This document shows positions 45,503-56,600 of a stretch of DNA of 64,000 bases, in pieces; position 1 is the stretch's first letter, and each line of letters begins with the position of its first letter. Below the pieces are notes generated by a model. It saw nothing but the letters and a program-made list of their open reading frames with translations, did not search any database and was not told the DNA's origin. A program made the position numbers and the translations under genes. This stretch comes from Chitinophaga pinensis (GTDB lineage Bacteria; Bacteroidota; Bacteroidia; Chitinophagales; CAIOSU01). The stretch is taken from NCBI GenBank assembly GCA_945901065.1, contig CAMDKI010000009.1, positions 78,815 through 142,814 of the forward strand, read 5' to 3'.

Positions 45503-47053
45503 ATGGAAACTACTAGTACCCGAACTGATTTGGCTTTTTTGAAAGCGCTTGGATTGAATGAATACAACGCTGGCGCCAGTACTGGCACCCAATGGCTTGA
45601 TTATGGCACTGAATTGATAGAGAGCTACAGCCCCGTTGATGGGCAATTGATAGGCACCGTATATGCCGCCAGCAAAGACGATTATGAGCTAGTGGTAACA
45701 ACCGCACAAGCCGCTTTTAAAGTATGGCGCACTTGGCCTGCACCTAGGCGCGGCGAAGTGGTACGCCAAATTGGTGAAGCCTTGCGGAAATATAAAGAGC
45801 CCCTAGGCAAACTGGTAAGCTATGAAATGGGCAAAAGCCTGCAAGAAGGTTACGGCGAAGTGCAAGAGATGATTGACATCTGCGATTTTGCAGTTGGCCT
45901 TTCGCGCCAATTGCATGGCCTTACCATGCACAGTGAGCGCCCTAAACACCGCATGTATGAGCAATACCATCCGCTAGGTTTGGTAGGCGTTATATCAGCA
46001 TTCAATTTCCCAGTAGCCGTATGGTCTTGGAACTCGATGTTGGCTTGGGTTTGTGGTGATGTTTGTATCTGGAAACCATCAGAGAAAACACCGCTTTGCG
46101 CTATTGCTTGCCAAAACATAATTAACGAAGTATTGCGCAGCAACGATGTACCTGAAGGTGTATCGGGCATTGTTATCGCTGGCCGTGAGGCAGGCGAATG
46201 GATGAGCAACGATGGTCGCATTCCGTTGGTATCTGCCACCGGTAGTACCCGCATGGGCAAGGCCGTTGGTGCTGCGGTAGGTGCGCGCTTGGGCCGCGCC
46301 TTATTGGAATTGGGTGGCAACAATGCCATTACCATTACCCCGAATGCCGATTTGGATATGACTATTATCGGGGCTGTATTTGGTGCCGTGGGCACTTGTG
46401 GCCAGCGCTGCACCAGCACCCGCCGATTGATTATACATGAGAGTGTGTACGAAGAAGTGAAAAAGCGCTTGGTAAAAGCTTACGGCCAATTGCGCATTGG
46501 TGACCCATTGGACCAGCACAACCACGTAGGCCCGCTGATTGATAAGGATGCCGTGAACACGTACCTAAGAGCCTTGGATGCCGTGAAAGTGCAAGGTGGC
46601 AAATTTGCCGTTGAAGGTGGCGTGGTTGAGGGCGATGCCTATACTTCTGGCTGCTATGTGAAGCCTGCCATTGCCGAAGTGGAAAACCACTACGAAATAG
46701 TGCAACATGAAACCTTTGCCCCAATATTGTACATTATGAAATACCACACTATTGAAGAAGCCATTGAGCTACAAAACGGTGTGGTGCAAGGTTTGTCTTC
46801 GGCCATTATGACCACCAACTTACGCGAAGCTGAGCGTTTCCTATCTGTTGAAGGTAGCGATTGCGGCATAGCCAACGTGAACATTGGCACCAGCGGTGCC
46901 GAAATTGGCGGTGCCTTTGGTGGCGAAAAAGAAACCGGCGGTGGCCGCGAATCGGGCTCAGATGCTTGGAAGGTTTATATGCGCCGCCAAACCAACACTA
47001 TTAACTATGGCAGCGATTTGCCATTGGCACAGGGCATTAAGTTTGATTTTTGA
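45503..47053 (+). CDS. ALDH7-type aldehyde dehydrogenase (probable aminoadipate-semialdehyde dehydrogenase)
   Basis: 516 residues. FNFP with Asn168, ELGGNN with general base Glu269, and GTCGQRCTSTRR with nucleophile Cys303 are aldehyde dehydrogenase landmarks. Features of the ALDH7/antiquitin group are visible: AFNFPVAVWSWNSMLAWVCG, PSEKTPLCAIACQ, and FGGEKETGGGRESGSDAWK at the C-terminus. ALDH7 enzymes oxidise 2-aminoadipate 6-semialdehyde in lysine breakdown with NAD. No other lysine-degradation gene is adjacent, so the substrate is family-based. Followed by an intrinsic terminator at 47181-47217. Confidence 0.9.
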   Translation: METTSTRTDLAFLKALGLNEYNAGASTGTQWLDYGTELIESYSPVDGQLIGTVYAASKDDYELVVTTAQAAFKVWRTWPAPRRGEVVRQIGEALRKYKEPLGKLVSYEMGKSLQEGYGEVQEMIDICDFAVGLSRQLHGLTMHSERPKHRMYEQYHPLGLVGVISAFNFPVAVWSWNSMLAWVCGDVCIWKPSEKTPLCAIACQNIINEVLRSNDVPEGVSGIVIAGREAGEWMSNDGRIPLVSATGSTRMGKAVGAAVGARLGRALLELGGNNAITITPNADLDMTIIGAVFGAVGTCGQRCTSTRRLIIHESVYEEVKKRLVKAYGQLRIGDPLDQHNHVGPLIDKDAVNTYLRALDAVKVQGGKFAVEGGVVEGDAYTSGCYVKPAIAEVENHYEIVQHETFAPILYIMKYHTIEEAIELQNGVVQGLSSAIMTTNLREAERFLSVEGSDCGIANVNIGTSGAEIGGAFGGEKETGGGRESGSDAWKVYMRRQTNTINYGSDLPLAQGIKFDF

Positions 47054-47073
47054 TTTTAAGATTAAAGCAACTC

Positions 47074-47094
47074 CTCCTCCTTTTCAGGGGGAGG
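47074..47094. repeat. Small CCTCC/GGAGG hairpin after ALDH
   Basis: CCTCCTCC, TTTTCA, then GGGGGAGG just past the ALDH stop codon. It looks like one of the short C-rich repeats common in bacterial gaps. Confidence 0.4.
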
Positions 47095-47180
47095 TTGGGA
47101 AGGGGTTGTTGAGGCGAGGAATTAGCTAGATGATAAGTTCTAACTTTTATCCGTAAGACAATCAACCCCGAAATAGGTAT

Positions 47181-47217
47181 AAAGCCGAGTGACCTGATGT
47201 TGCTCGGCTTTTTTTGC
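47181..47217 (+). terminator. Intrinsic terminator after ALDH
   Basis: Perfect 9-bp stem AAAGCCGAG/CTCGGCTTT (47181-47189 with 47203-47211) and a run of T to about 47215. It also faces the minus-strand flippase gene end. Confidence 0.85.
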
Positions 47218-47253
47218 TTTAAATCATTAGTATCGGACAATTAGCTTTCTCTT

Positions 47254-48732
47254 TTACTTCCTTCCCTTAGCTTGGGCCAACAATTTAGTTACCATTCCAT
47301 TTATATCAGGCGATATATTGAATACCAAAAGCAATGGCACATATACACCAACCGCAAAAGTAGAGCGGATGATGATATCGAGGTAAACATTATCCCACCG
47401 AGGTAAAAAGTGATTGATAGCCAGCACCAAAAGCCCTATCAAGATGCAGTACACGGTTTTCATGCTGTAGGGCTGCATCCTGAATTTCCAATAGATAAAG
47501 ATGCCTCTAAAGGTATTGAATAGGAATATGGATATGGCAGTTGCAATAGCAGCCCCTATAATACCGTGCATCGGTATTAGTATCAAATTAGTGCCAATAG
47601 CCAGCACGGCTAGGCAAAAGTTTAACAGTAAATCGTAACGGAAATACTTAGAGTTGAGAATAATATCGCCATTGGCGCCAGTGCCCATCTCTATTAGCTT
47701 TGATAGCCCAATAAACACCACTACATAATAGCCAGGGGCAAACTTTTCGGGCAAAATGGCAAAGATGTTGTCGAGATTTACGCACAAGCCAACGTATATA
47801 AGCAACCCAACCGCCAGTAAATTAATGGCAGATTTGCTATACACTCGGGCTATCTTTTCCATTTCGCCATCCTTCATAAATTGTGCAATAATGGGCGAAG
47901 CAATCATGAATAACGACTTAGCAGGAGCCACAATTACCGCACCAAAGAAGGCCGAAACCGCATATACACCCGTAGCATCCAAATCCACCATTCCCGTAAT
48001 CATAATCTTATCCAGCTCGTTCAACAAAACCATTGATAGGCTCCCCATTGACACGAAGCAGCCGTAGATAAACATGGTTTTGAGATTTTCAAACGAACTG
48101 AAGCGGAAATTGATGGGCAAATTGTGCTTGCTTACTAAGTAGAGCAACAAAAACAGGGTGGGTATAGCGTAGGCAAAAGAGTATACCCAGATAAATTGAT
48201 GGAAAGAGATAAGCTGGAAATGGAACGCAATAATGAGCGCAAATATTACCATTCGGAAAAGCACATCGCGGGCAAACCCTGCGGCAACGGTAAGTATATT
48301 GGCCCTACAAAACCCAAAGAACAACTCAAAAGCCAGCATAAAAAGGGTAAACGGAACCGCCAGTTGGCTATAACTGTCGAACAGCAGCGAGTCGCCCCGG
48401 AACCAACTTGCCAGCATTGGTTTAAACAAGCTGTACAGCAACACAAACAAGGCGCCACCAAGCGCCACCAAGAGTATTTGAAAACCAATGAATTGGGATA
48501 GTTTAACCTCATCATTTCGGAAAAAGGGCAAGTATCGCATAGCAATATTGGGCACCCCGAACCGAAACATATTACTACCCACTTGGCCTATTGCCGCTAT
48601 TACAGCATACAGCCCTATTTGCTCAGTAGTAAGCACAAAGGGGAATAAGATACCCATATTGAGAAATCCTAAAAGGATACCCAGATAGGCAACCAAGCTG
48701 TTGTAAATACTCTGACGCTGAATTTCACCCAT
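47254..48732 (-). CDS. Oligosaccharide flippase / polysaccharide biosynthesis protein (MATE-like fold)
   Basis: 492 residues with about 12-14 hydrophobic segments over the whole length, starting GEIQRQSIYNSLVAYLGILL. The N-terminal Q-S-I-Y-N and TTEQIGLYAVIAAIGQVGSN, and mid-protein LNELDKIMITGMVDLDATGV with YAVSAFFGAVIVAPAKSLF, are like Wzx/RfbX-type lipid-linked sugar flippases. Expected role: moving a lipid-linked oligosaccharide across the inner membrane for surface glycan assembly. No glycosyltransferase gene is adjacent, so its substrate is unknown. It is upstream on the minus strand from nothing obvious and seems a single-gene unit. Confidence 0.85.
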   Translation of the reverse strand: MGEIQRQSIYNSLVAYLGILLGFLNMGILFPFVLTTEQIGLYAVIAAIGQVGSNMFRFGVPNIAMRYLPFFRNDEVKLSQFIGFQILLVALGGALFVLLYSLFKPMLASWFRGDSLLFDSYSQLAVPFTLFMLAFELFFGFCRANILTVAAGFARDVLFRMVIFALIIAFHFQLISFHQFIWVYSFAYAIPTLFLLLYLVSKHNLPINFRFSSFENLKTMFIYGCFVSMGSLSMVLLNELDKIMITGMVDLDATGVYAVSAFFGAVIVAPAKSLFMIASPIIAQFMKDGEMEKIARVYSKSAINLLAVGLLIYVGLCVNLDNIFAILPEKFAPGYYVVVFIGLSKLIEMGTGANGDIILNSKYFRYDLLLNFCLAVLAIGTNLILIPMHGIIGAAIATAISIFLFNTFRGIFIYWKFRMQPYSMKTVYCILIGLLVLAINHFLPRWDNVYLDIIIRSTFAVGVYVPLLLVFNISPDINGMVTKLLAQAKGRK

Positions 48733-48836
48733 TAAACCAAACGGTTGTAACCGGGTTTAAAACTACGTTAAATCTGCAAAAAGGCCGTTAAACCAATAAC
48801 AAACGACCCCAGCCGCTTAAGAAAATGGTAATAGTG

Positions 48837-51056
48837 TTAAAACTTGATTTTTATGCCTCCTAACACATTTATACCTGCCTGCGGGTAATAGTAGTTATAA
48901 TCGGCGCGGCTATCATTGCCTGAGGTTCGATATACTTCACTGAAGGTGTAGCCATTGCTTTCGTACAAGGAATTGACAATATTGTTTACTAATAGGCTAA
49001 GCGTTACATCCTCCAAAATCCAAAACTTGAAACTATAGTTCACATTCAGGTTGGTAGTAAAATAAGCATCTAAACGGCGGTTTTCGTTTTGGGTATTATC
49101 TAGGTATTGCTTGCTTACATATTTACCAAGTAATGCCACACTCAGCCCTTTAACCGGAATAATGGTAAGGTTGATGGCACCAATCAAATTAGGCGAGAAC
49201 GAAATATCGGTGTTATTGTATTCATTGCGTTGCTCGCCCAGAAACGCATAGTTCTCGTCATATACATACAGCACCTCTTCAAACCTGTTTATTTTGTTGA
49301 TACTGTAGGTTAGGTTGGCGTTAATGTTCAACCACTTTAGCGGTTTCACCGAGCCCAACAACTCCAAACCCATTCGGTAGCTATTGTCAACATTGGTTCG
49401 CACTGCCGAGCCTACATCATTTAGCTCACCGGTAAGCACAAGCTGGTTTTTATAGTTCATCAGGTAATAATTAACGGTGAAGGCATACTTGGGGTGGGCA
49501 AATTGGTAGCCAACCTCCAGGTTGTACATTCTTTCGGCAGTAGGTGCCTCGCCGATAGGTGCATCAATAAAATCGCTGCGGGTAGGTTCGCGGTGGCCTA
49601 CTGCAAATGTGCTATACACGGAGTTTTTATCATTAAAATCGAACGACAACCCAGCCTTTGGATTAAAGAAATTGAACGACTTATCGAGCTCCATAAAGCG
49701 TTGATCGTTATCAGTTCCATCCAATTTATGCAGCACGTTGCGGTATTGAAGATCGACGAAGAAGCGAAACTTTTCCTTAACGGTATAGGTCAATTTTGCA
49801 TAAATGTTTCCATCATTTTTAATACCATCGCTGTAGTAATACTGGTGTTCAGTATCGCCATTGGCTGCAAATTGCGCCCAAATAACCTGACCATAGTGCG
49901 CGCCACGGTATTGGTTAAAGCCGCCACCAAAGGTAAGTCCCAAACTTTCGCCCTTGTAAATAGCCGAAAACACAGCACCATAAAAGTGGTTATCTAACCA
50001 ACGGCGGCGCACCAAATCGGTATTGAGTATAGTATCAGCACCCACTGTCACGGGGCTAAGCAGGTAATCGGCCAATGTTTCATCAACCTTATATTCCTCA
50101 AAAAAGCCATAGCCACGGGTATAGTGCAAAGCGGGGTTTATGTACCACTTCTCTCCAATTTGCCGCGAGTAAATGAGCTGGAAATGATCTTGCCTGTAAT
50201 TGTCTACTTGCTTATCGTAAGGGTCACCTGCTTTCTTAAAAAAGTCGGTACCAGCGCTGTTGTCTGTTCGGTTAGTTTGCAAGGTAGCCTCATCCACACC
50301 GTTCCAGCTTTGGTAGGTTATTTCTTTGCCTCCAAAAACATTCAGGCGCAGTATATCTTTATTGCCATAGTAGGCCCCGGCTAAAAAAAACGAGGTAAGA
50401 TTACTGCTGGCCCTATCAACATACCCATCCGATTCAATTTTAGAAATTCGTCCTTGAAACGCAATTTTTTTGGCGATAAGTCCCGTGCCAAACTGCCCAT
50501 TTAACCGATACGTATTGAATGACCCATAACTGACACCAACTTCGCCAAAAGCAATTTTGCTCGGGTCCATGGTTTGTACGTTTACAGTGCCACCAAATGC
50601 CCCTGCCCCATTGGTGCTGGTGCCAACGCCACGCTGTATCTGTATATTGCTAACAGAGCTTCCTAAATCGGGCATATTTACCCAAAACACCCCCTGGCTT
50701 TCTGCATCGTTATAGGGAATGCCATTGAGGGTTACATTTATGCGCGTTTGGTCGCTGCCCCTTATGCGAAGACTAGTATACCCCACCCCTGCCCCTGCAT
50801 CGCTGGTGCTCACCAACGATGGGGTTTGATCGAGCAGTACGGGCAAATCTTGCCCCAAGTTGAGCTTCTCTAACTCACCTTTTTTTACGTTGGTATGGGT
50901 GGTGGGCACTTCCTTGCCAGCTCGGGTGCTTTTGATCAATGCTTCTTCTAAAAATTTAGGCACAACAATAGAATCAACAGGGATTGAATCAAGCTGCTGC
51001 GCTTGAGCACCACCAAAAACTATTAATAAAACCAGAATTACTAATGCAGACCTCAT
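48837..51056 (-). CDS. TonB-dependent receptor under a TPP riboswitch, probable thiamin transporter
   Basis: 739 residues from ATG 51056 (MRSALVILVLLIVFGGAQAQ signal peptide; ATG 51065 is an alternative). An open frame to 51188 begins inside the riboswitch and is rejected. Plug domain features: LPVLLDQTPSLVSTSDAGAG, SLRIRGSDQTRINVTLNGIP, QIQRGVGTSTNGAGAFGGTV; the rest is a 22-strand-type barrel ending in YYYPQAGINVLGGIKIKF with a final aromatic. TonB receptors import scarce nutrients across the outer membrane. Because the mRNA leader is a TPP riboswitch, the substrate is probably thiamin or a precursor, as for the OMthi receptors described in Bacteroides. No inner-membrane transporter gene is adjacent. 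Confidence 0.93.
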   Translation of the reverse strand: MRSALVILVLLIVFGGAQAQQLDSIPVDSIVVPKFLEEALIKSTRAGKEVPTTHTNVKKGELEKLNLGQDLPVLLDQTPSLVSTSDAGAGVGYTSLRIRGSDQTRINVTLNGIPYNDAESQGVFWVNMPDLGSSVSNIQIQRGVGTSTNGAGAFGGTVNVQTMDPSKIAFGEVGVSYGSFNTYRLNGQFGTGLIAKKIAFQGRISKIESDGYVDRASSNLTSFFLAGAYYGNKDILRLNVFGGKEITYQSWNGVDEATLQTNRTDNSAGTDFFKKAGDPYDKQVDNYRQDHFQLIYSRQIGEKWYINPALHYTRGYGFFEEYKVDETLADYLLSPVTVGADTILNTDLVRRRWLDNHFYGAVFSAIYKGESLGLTFGGGFNQYRGAHYGQVIWAQFAANGDTEHQYYYSDGIKNDGNIYAKLTYTVKEKFRFFVDLQYRNVLHKLDGTDNDQRFMELDKSFNFFNPKAGLSFDFNDKNSVYSTFAVGHREPTRSDFIDAPIGEAPTAERMYNLEVGYQFAHPKYAFTVNYYLMNYKNQLVLTGELNDVGSAVRTNVDNSYRMGLELLGSVKPLKWLNINANLTYSINKINRFEEVLYVYDENYAFLGEQRNEYNNTDISFSPNLIGAINLTIIPVKGLSVALLGKYVSKQYLDNTQNENRRLDAYFTTNLNVNYSFKFWILEDVTLSLLVNNIVNSLYESNGYTFSEVYRTSGNDSRADYNYYYPQAGINVLGGIKIKF

Positions 51057-51150
51057 CGCAATCATTTGTTGGGTTATAGCCCGAGGCCTGCAAATGCAGA
51101 TAAGCACTACCAAATGATGCTCAACATCACGCGCACGAACGCGTGAGTGC

Positions 51151-51232
51151 AAGACTCCCTCCGCCGGTATCAACCGGATCAGGTTCATTGGGTATAATCT
51201 CAGTCTCGATTATTACGAGACACCCCAGTCTT
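51151..51232 (-). promoter_or_regulatory. TPP (thi-box) riboswitch
   Basis: Read on the minus strand, the element opens with AAGACTGGGGTG and closes with AGGGAGTCTT, pairing AAGACT with AGTCTT as helix P1. Between them are the diagnostic TPP-box parts CTGAGA (51198-51203), ATACCC, GAACCTGATC (51177-51184 for the core) and ATACCGGCGGAGGGA. It ends about 95 nt upstream of the receptor start codon. Ligand binding should lower expression of the receptor when thiamin pyrophosphate is plentiful. Confidence 0.95.
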
Positions 51233-51328
51233 AATGATACAAAGTAACGGACAATTTTTTTTGATTAGGCAACGACCCAACAAATATTTTTATATCCATT
51301 TTCAAACTTGCTAAACGGCTAATTGCCG

Positions 51329-52390
51329 TTATTGCTTAAACCCGATTTTTTTGTGCGGGCTTACGTAGTTTTTATCGTTGAGGTGGTATATGTCGGCAAG
51401 GGTCATCGGTGCATCGGCCTTAATTTCGTGCCCAAGTTCGGTAATGAGTGCATTGGTTTTGTCTAGCTCCAGCTCCTTGAACTCATATTGAGCTATCAGC
51501 CTGCCTTTGCGCAATAAGGCATCGTCAATATCTGCCAGGTTGGTGTTGAAGGTACAAATAACCTGTATGTTGTAGCAATCCGAAATCAACCCATCGCTCA
51601 AATTGAGCAAATTGGCCACGGCACTACCTTCGCTCGATTTTCGGCTTTTGAGTATGCTCTCGGCATCCTCAATAATCAACACCGAATTTTCGTAACCGTC
51701 CAACAGCGACAAAAACTCTGGGCTAGCAATTTTTTTGCCCAACTCAACTGGTATAAACAATTTCTTTTTGTTCACCTGCGAGCATAAATAGCGTATGTAA
51801 GTAGTTTTGCCCGTGCCAGGCTTACCATGCAACAGCAATATGCCTTTTTCGTCTTTTCCGTTCAGGCGCTCCAAAATTTCTTGGTTCAGCGTGACCAAGT
51901 CATCATTATAATGGCGCTCTAAATCAATGGCTGCTATGTTGAGCTTGAATTTGTGAAAACCCAACCCATATTGAAATGTTTTGAGCAAATACAGGTTGTT
52001 GGCCTCATTTACGGCTTTATACGTCTGCCTATCCCTAAAAAGCTGGGTGAGTTTATCCAACAAATCCTTATCAACGGCCGCATTGTGCAGTATTATGGCC
52101 GTAGTTTCCTCTGGGTCAAATTCATTTACCGTCAAGCTTATGAGCAAACCCGCTTCCAACCAATACGTACCTGTTGGTGCCGTGCCTTCTTTGCTTTCGT
52201 TTGGGTACAGATAGGTGCCCAAAACCTGCGTTAAGCCCGGAAAAGATTCAGACAAGGTTTCGTGCACACCCGCCATTTCAATCCCTTCAATAATTATACG
52301 GTAGGGTATTTGCCCTGTTTTTACATAAAAATAATAGTAGGGCTGAAAGTAATCGGCCTTGGCAAACATATTTACTAAAGGGTCGGTCAT
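51329..52390 (-). CDS. AAA+ ATPase of unknown role
   Basis: 353 residues. The first 170 residues form a domain I do not recognise (begins MTDPLVNMFAKADYFQPYYY). Walker A GKPGTGKTT (residues about 188-196), Walker B VLIIEDAE, sensor NLSDG and FNTN, and an arginine-finger-like LRKGRL follow in AAA+ order, resembling BCS1-type or similar single-domain AAA proteins. No peptidase or transmembrane domain is seen. It lies alone between the TPP riboswitch gene and lipA on the minus strand. Probably a remodelling ATPase acting on an unknown client. Confidence 0.8.
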   Translation of the reverse strand: MTDPLVNMFAKADYFQPYYYFYVKTGQIPYRIIIEGIEMAGVHETLSESFPGLTQVLGTYLYPNESKEGTAPTGTYWLEAGLLISLTVNEFDPEETTAIILHNAAVDKDLLDKLTQLFRDRQTYKAVNEANNLYLLKTFQYGLGFHKFKLNIAAIDLERHYNDDLVTLNQEILERLNGKDEKGILLLHGKPGTGKTTYIRYLCSQVNKKKLFIPVELGKKIASPEFLSLLDGYENSVLIIEDAESILKSRKSSEGSAVANLLNLSDGLISDCYNIQVICTFNTNLADIDDALLRKGRLIAQYEFKELELDKTNALITELGHEIKADAPMTLADIYHLNDKNYVSPHKKIGFKQ

Positions 52391-52612
52391 GGCGGTGCAA
52401 GTGGTTTATTTTCTTACTCAACTTGAGCAAAAATGGGGTAGAAACTATCAGTACAATCTAGGTATCATGTTGCACGATGTACCAACCAACCTTACAAAGT
52501 TAAGTAAGTTATAGTTGGGTTGCCATTTGGTAGCCCTAAAGTAACGCCAACTAATAAAATTATTAGACCAATATACCTAGCCAATAGTAAACCAATATTT
52601 AAACTAAACCGT

Positions 52613-52620
52613 TAAATTTG
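52613..52620 (+). promoter_or_regulatory. -7 promoter element of lipA
   Basis: TAAATTTG, an exact TAnnTTTG match, 27 bp before the lipA ATG. A leader of about 20 nt would result. Confidence 0.6.
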
Positions 52621-52647
52621 TGGTTACATTAAGCGAATATTAACCCA

Positions 52648-53520
52648 ATGATTGAACTGGATATAGTTGAGAAAAAAGAGCGCAGGGCTGGCAAGCCTAC
52701 TTGGCTTAGGGTAAAGCTGCCAACTGGCGAAGGCTACCGTAAGGTTCGTGGGTTGGTTGACGAGTACAAACTGCACACCATTTGCGAAAGTGGCAACTGC
52801 CCCAATATGGGCGAGTGCTGGGGAGCTGGCACTGCTACATTCATGATTTTGGGTAATGTGTGCACCCGTTCATGTTCATTTTGCGCTGTAAAAACGGGCA
52901 GGCCTGCCGAAATTGACTGGGATGAGCCACGCCGAGTGGGCGAAGCAGTGCAACTAATGGGCGTAAAACATTGCGTACTCACCTCAGTTGATAGAGATGA
53001 ATTGCACAATGGAGGATCAAAAATTTGGGCCGCAACCGTTAGGGCAGTAAGGGAAATGAGCCCAAGTACCACTATGGAAACATTAATTCCTGATTTCAAA
53101 GGCAACCAAAAGGCGATAAACGACATCATAGAAGTAGCACCCGAAGTAGTATCGCATAATATGGAGACGGTAAAACGCTTGTATCGCTTAGTACGCCCAC
53201 AAGCCTTATACCAGCGTAGTTTGGATGTGATACAGCAATTGAAGGCAGGTGGCATGCGCACCAAAAGCGGCATTATGCTGGGCTTGGGCGAAACACACGA
53301 AGAAGTATTTGAACTGATGGACGACTTGGCAGCGCACGGTTGCGATGTTATGACCATTGGCCAATACTTGCAACCTACCAAACTGCACCTAGAGGTAAAA
53401 GAATATGTTACCCCTGAGGTTTTTGAAATGTATAAGGAAGAAGGATTGAAACGTGGCTTAAGTTATGTGGAAAGCGGCCCTCTGGTAAGGTCGTCGTACC
53501 ACGCCGAAAGACACATCTGA
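52648..53520 (+). CDS. lipA: Lipoyl synthase
   Basis: 290 residues. Auxiliary cluster cysteines C46, C51 and C57 ([12 protein letters not shown]) and radical-SAM cysteines C72, C76 and C79 (CTRSCSFC) are in the LipA pattern, and the C-terminal RSSYHA carries the conserved Ser. LipA inserts two sulfurs into octanoyl-protein to make the lipoyl group of 2-oxoacid dehydrogenases and glycine cleavage H protein. lipB is not adjacent. A consensus promoter element lies upstream. The following gene (53603) begins 82 bp later and probably has its own promoter. Confidence 0.97.
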   Translation: MIELDIVEKKERRAGKPTWLRVKLPTGEGYRKVRGLVDEYKLHTICESGNCPNMGECWGAGTATFMILGNVCTRSCSFCAVKTGRPAEIDWDEPRRVGEAVQLMGVKHCVLTSVDRDELHNGGSKIWAATVRAVREMSPSTTMETLIPDFKGNQKAINDIIEVAPEVVSHNMETVKRLYRLVRPQALYQRSLDVIQQLKAGGMRTKSGIMLGLGETHEEVFELMDDLAAHGCDVMTIGQYLQPTKLHLEVKEYVTPEVFEMYKEEGLKRGLSYVESGPLVRSSYHAERHI

Positions 53521-53602
53521 TTTTGATAAAATTTCGTATTTTCACGGCATAAATAACCATGGTTTTGTGCCATTAGTTGTTCATTCAAACTGTAATTTGA
53601 AG

Positions 53603-56600
53603 ATGAAAAAAATCGCTTTCGTATTTGTATCTGCCCTCATTTTAGGTGCAATAGGATTTTGGGCCAATGGCACATTCTCTTCTGACCCAATGGCTGGGGT
53701 TAGCGACTCTCCCGCAATGCAATACAAAAAATCGTATGAAGCAAAGAACGGAGAGAAAAAGAAAAAAGGCATTTTAGGCGCAAAAGAATATTTGCACCTG
53801 ATGCGCGCTAACCAAAACACTGGTATTGTATCCATGACTGATGTTTTGGCTGCCCGTAGCCAATGGTTAGCGTCTAAACAGCTAAAAGCACAAGGCGGCC
53901 GCTCGCTTGGCTTAACTTGGGAAGAGCTAGGTCCCGATAACGTAGGTGGCCGCACCCGTGCTATCGTTATTGACCCTGCAAACCCTGAAAGAATGTGGTG
54001 CGGCGGTGTAGCTGGTGGCCTTTTCTTTTCAGTTAACGGTGGTCTATCGTGGGAAATACACCCATGGACCAAGGAAAACGACCATGTGGGCATCAGCACC
54101 ATGCGTATGGCACCCAACGGAGATATTTATATTGGCACCGGCGAAGGATTTGCACCTGTAATTGACGGTGTGCCAACTACTTTTGGCGCACCTGGATATA
54201 TTGGAAGTGGTTTGTACCGCTCAACCAATGATGGAGCTACTTTTGATTTGATACCCGCCACTACTCCTGCTGCCAATAGCAACAACGACCGTTGGTCGTT
54301 TATTTACGAAATAGCCTTCGACCCGTTTGACAATGGCAAGTTTTATGTTGCTACGCACGAAGGAATAATGATGACCACTGATGGCGGTGCTACCTTTATA
54401 AGTCCAGCAGGCATTACACCTGCTTTGCAAACTGGCCCAGCACTTGAGGTAGCTGTTGATCCTGTTTTGGGCCATGTATATGCACAATCGGGCAACCACA
54501 TATTCCGTTCCCTTGATAATGGCCTAACCTTTACTGATATTACAGGCTTAAATGGTTTTCCTGCCCAAAACAAAATTGGCCGCCTCGAGTTTGCGGTTAC
54601 TAAGGGGCAACAAGGGTTAGTTTATGCTTGCGTTTCAACACCTGGATTCGCCGGAACTATGGACGGCATTTATCGCTCTGATGACAATGGTTCTACCTGG
54701 ACCATTGTAGTTCGTGGTAGTACCAATGGTTTCAATCCACTTGGTGAACAAGGTTTCTGGGGCATTGCGTTTGCAATTGATCCTGCAAATCCTAACCGCT
54801 TGATTATTGGTGGGCAATTGGAACTATGGAGCGTAAACGTGAGTGGTGGCCGTGACTTGATTGCCTACTGGCAGCCTGATATACCGTCTAACCCATATTA
54901 CGTTCATGCTGATATGCATGTGGTTCTTTTTCACCCTACCGACCCTAATATCATGTACGTTGGTACCGATGGCGGTGTATCAAGAAGTAACAATGCTCAA
55001 GACCAGTTCCCTAGGTTTACTCCGCGCAACAAAGGCCTAGGCATAACACAGTTCTATGGTTTTGCTACCGGGTTCGATGGCACGGTGATTGGTGGGACCC
55101 AAGACAATGGCACCCACTATAACGATTGTAAGAACAATGCACCCAAAACCTTCCGCGAAGTAAATGGCGGCGATGGTGGCGATGCTGCTATCTCTCGTTT
55201 GTATCCCAATATTTCCTTCTCTACGGTTTATAGTGGGGCGCTCTCTCGTTCGGTAAATTTCACCGACTCGTATAGCTGCGCATTGGACGATAATATCGAT
55301 GCCAACACCGATTGTGCTCCAGATGATGGTACTTTGTTCTTAACACCGATTGCATTGTGGGAAGATGATAGTTTGGTAACCAACACGGTGTACCGCACCA
55401 CTACCAAAATTGATAAAACAACCCAAGCCGTTATTTCGCAAGTAACAACGCCCGAATCTATTTCGGTTAAAAAGGAAAAAGCCTTTTTGTTTATCTGTAC
55501 TAACAACGGCATCTGGTTTTCGCCAAACCCACTCAACCCATCTTTGAACCCAGTTTGGTTCAAAATTTCGGTTTCGGGTACCGCTACTGCTGTAACCGTT
55601 TCTGAACAAGGAGTTGCTTTTGTAGGTACACAAACGGGAAACGTATACCGTATTGATGGCTTGACCGATGGTTATGTGCTCGATTCACTTTTATCAGCCG
55701 TAAATATTGCAGCTGACCCGAACGATGCCAATATTGAAATAGTAGATTCTGTTTATGATTACTTCTACGTATCGCCACTTGATCGCAGTACTTGGACTTT
55801 CCCTAGTATAGCAAGTAACATTGCTACTAGCCAAGGAATAAGAAGGGTAAAACTAACCGTACCGGGTACTACTAACCGCTATGTAACCGGTTTTGCTATT
55901 AACCCAAGCGACCCTAATCAAGTAGTGGTAACCTACGGCCAATATGGTAACACTGATTATGTTTTCCAAACATCAAACGGTAACGACCCTCCGGTAGGTC
56001 AAACTACGCCATTACCAACCTTCCAATCGATACAAAACAACTTGCCACAAATGCCGGTGTATGATGCCGTATTTGATTACTACAACGGAAACAATCTTCT
56101 GTTGGGCACCGAGCTTGGTGTCTGGAGCACTAATAACTACTTAGATGGAGCAACTCAAATTTCTTGGTCGACTGAGAACGCACAAGATTTTGGCGCGGTT
56201 CCTACCTTCCAGTTGAATTTTGATAAACTGTACGATAAAGAGTGTAGGGTACTTTATGCCGCAACTCATGGCCGTGGTATTTTCCGTACCACCAGCCTCA
56301 CGCCATCAACTTGCGACGTAACTCCTTGTAAAGAGATAGTTGGGGTAAATGAAGTGGCAAATAGCCAACCTACATCATTGAAATTGTACCCTAACCCAGT
56401 ATCTGCTGCCGCCACCCTTGACTTGTACGTGAAACAAGGCCGCGAGGCAGTTGTAATGGTGTACGACATTACTGGCCGCGTGGTGTACAATCAAAAGTTG
56501 AGCTCATTGGTTACAGGCTTAAACAAAGTAAACCTTGAACTAAGCCAGTTGCAAAGTGGCAGCTATATTGTTGCCGCTCAAATACCAGGCGAAAAACTAT

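Noticed and set aside
45850..46419. 189-codon minus-strand frame inside the ALDH gene
   Set aside because: Antisense shadow; all aldehyde dehydrogenase residues are on the plus strand.
51057..51188. Upstream extension of the TonB receptor start
   Set aside because: The extension is the TPP riboswitch and its 3' flank, and the signal peptide starts at 51056.
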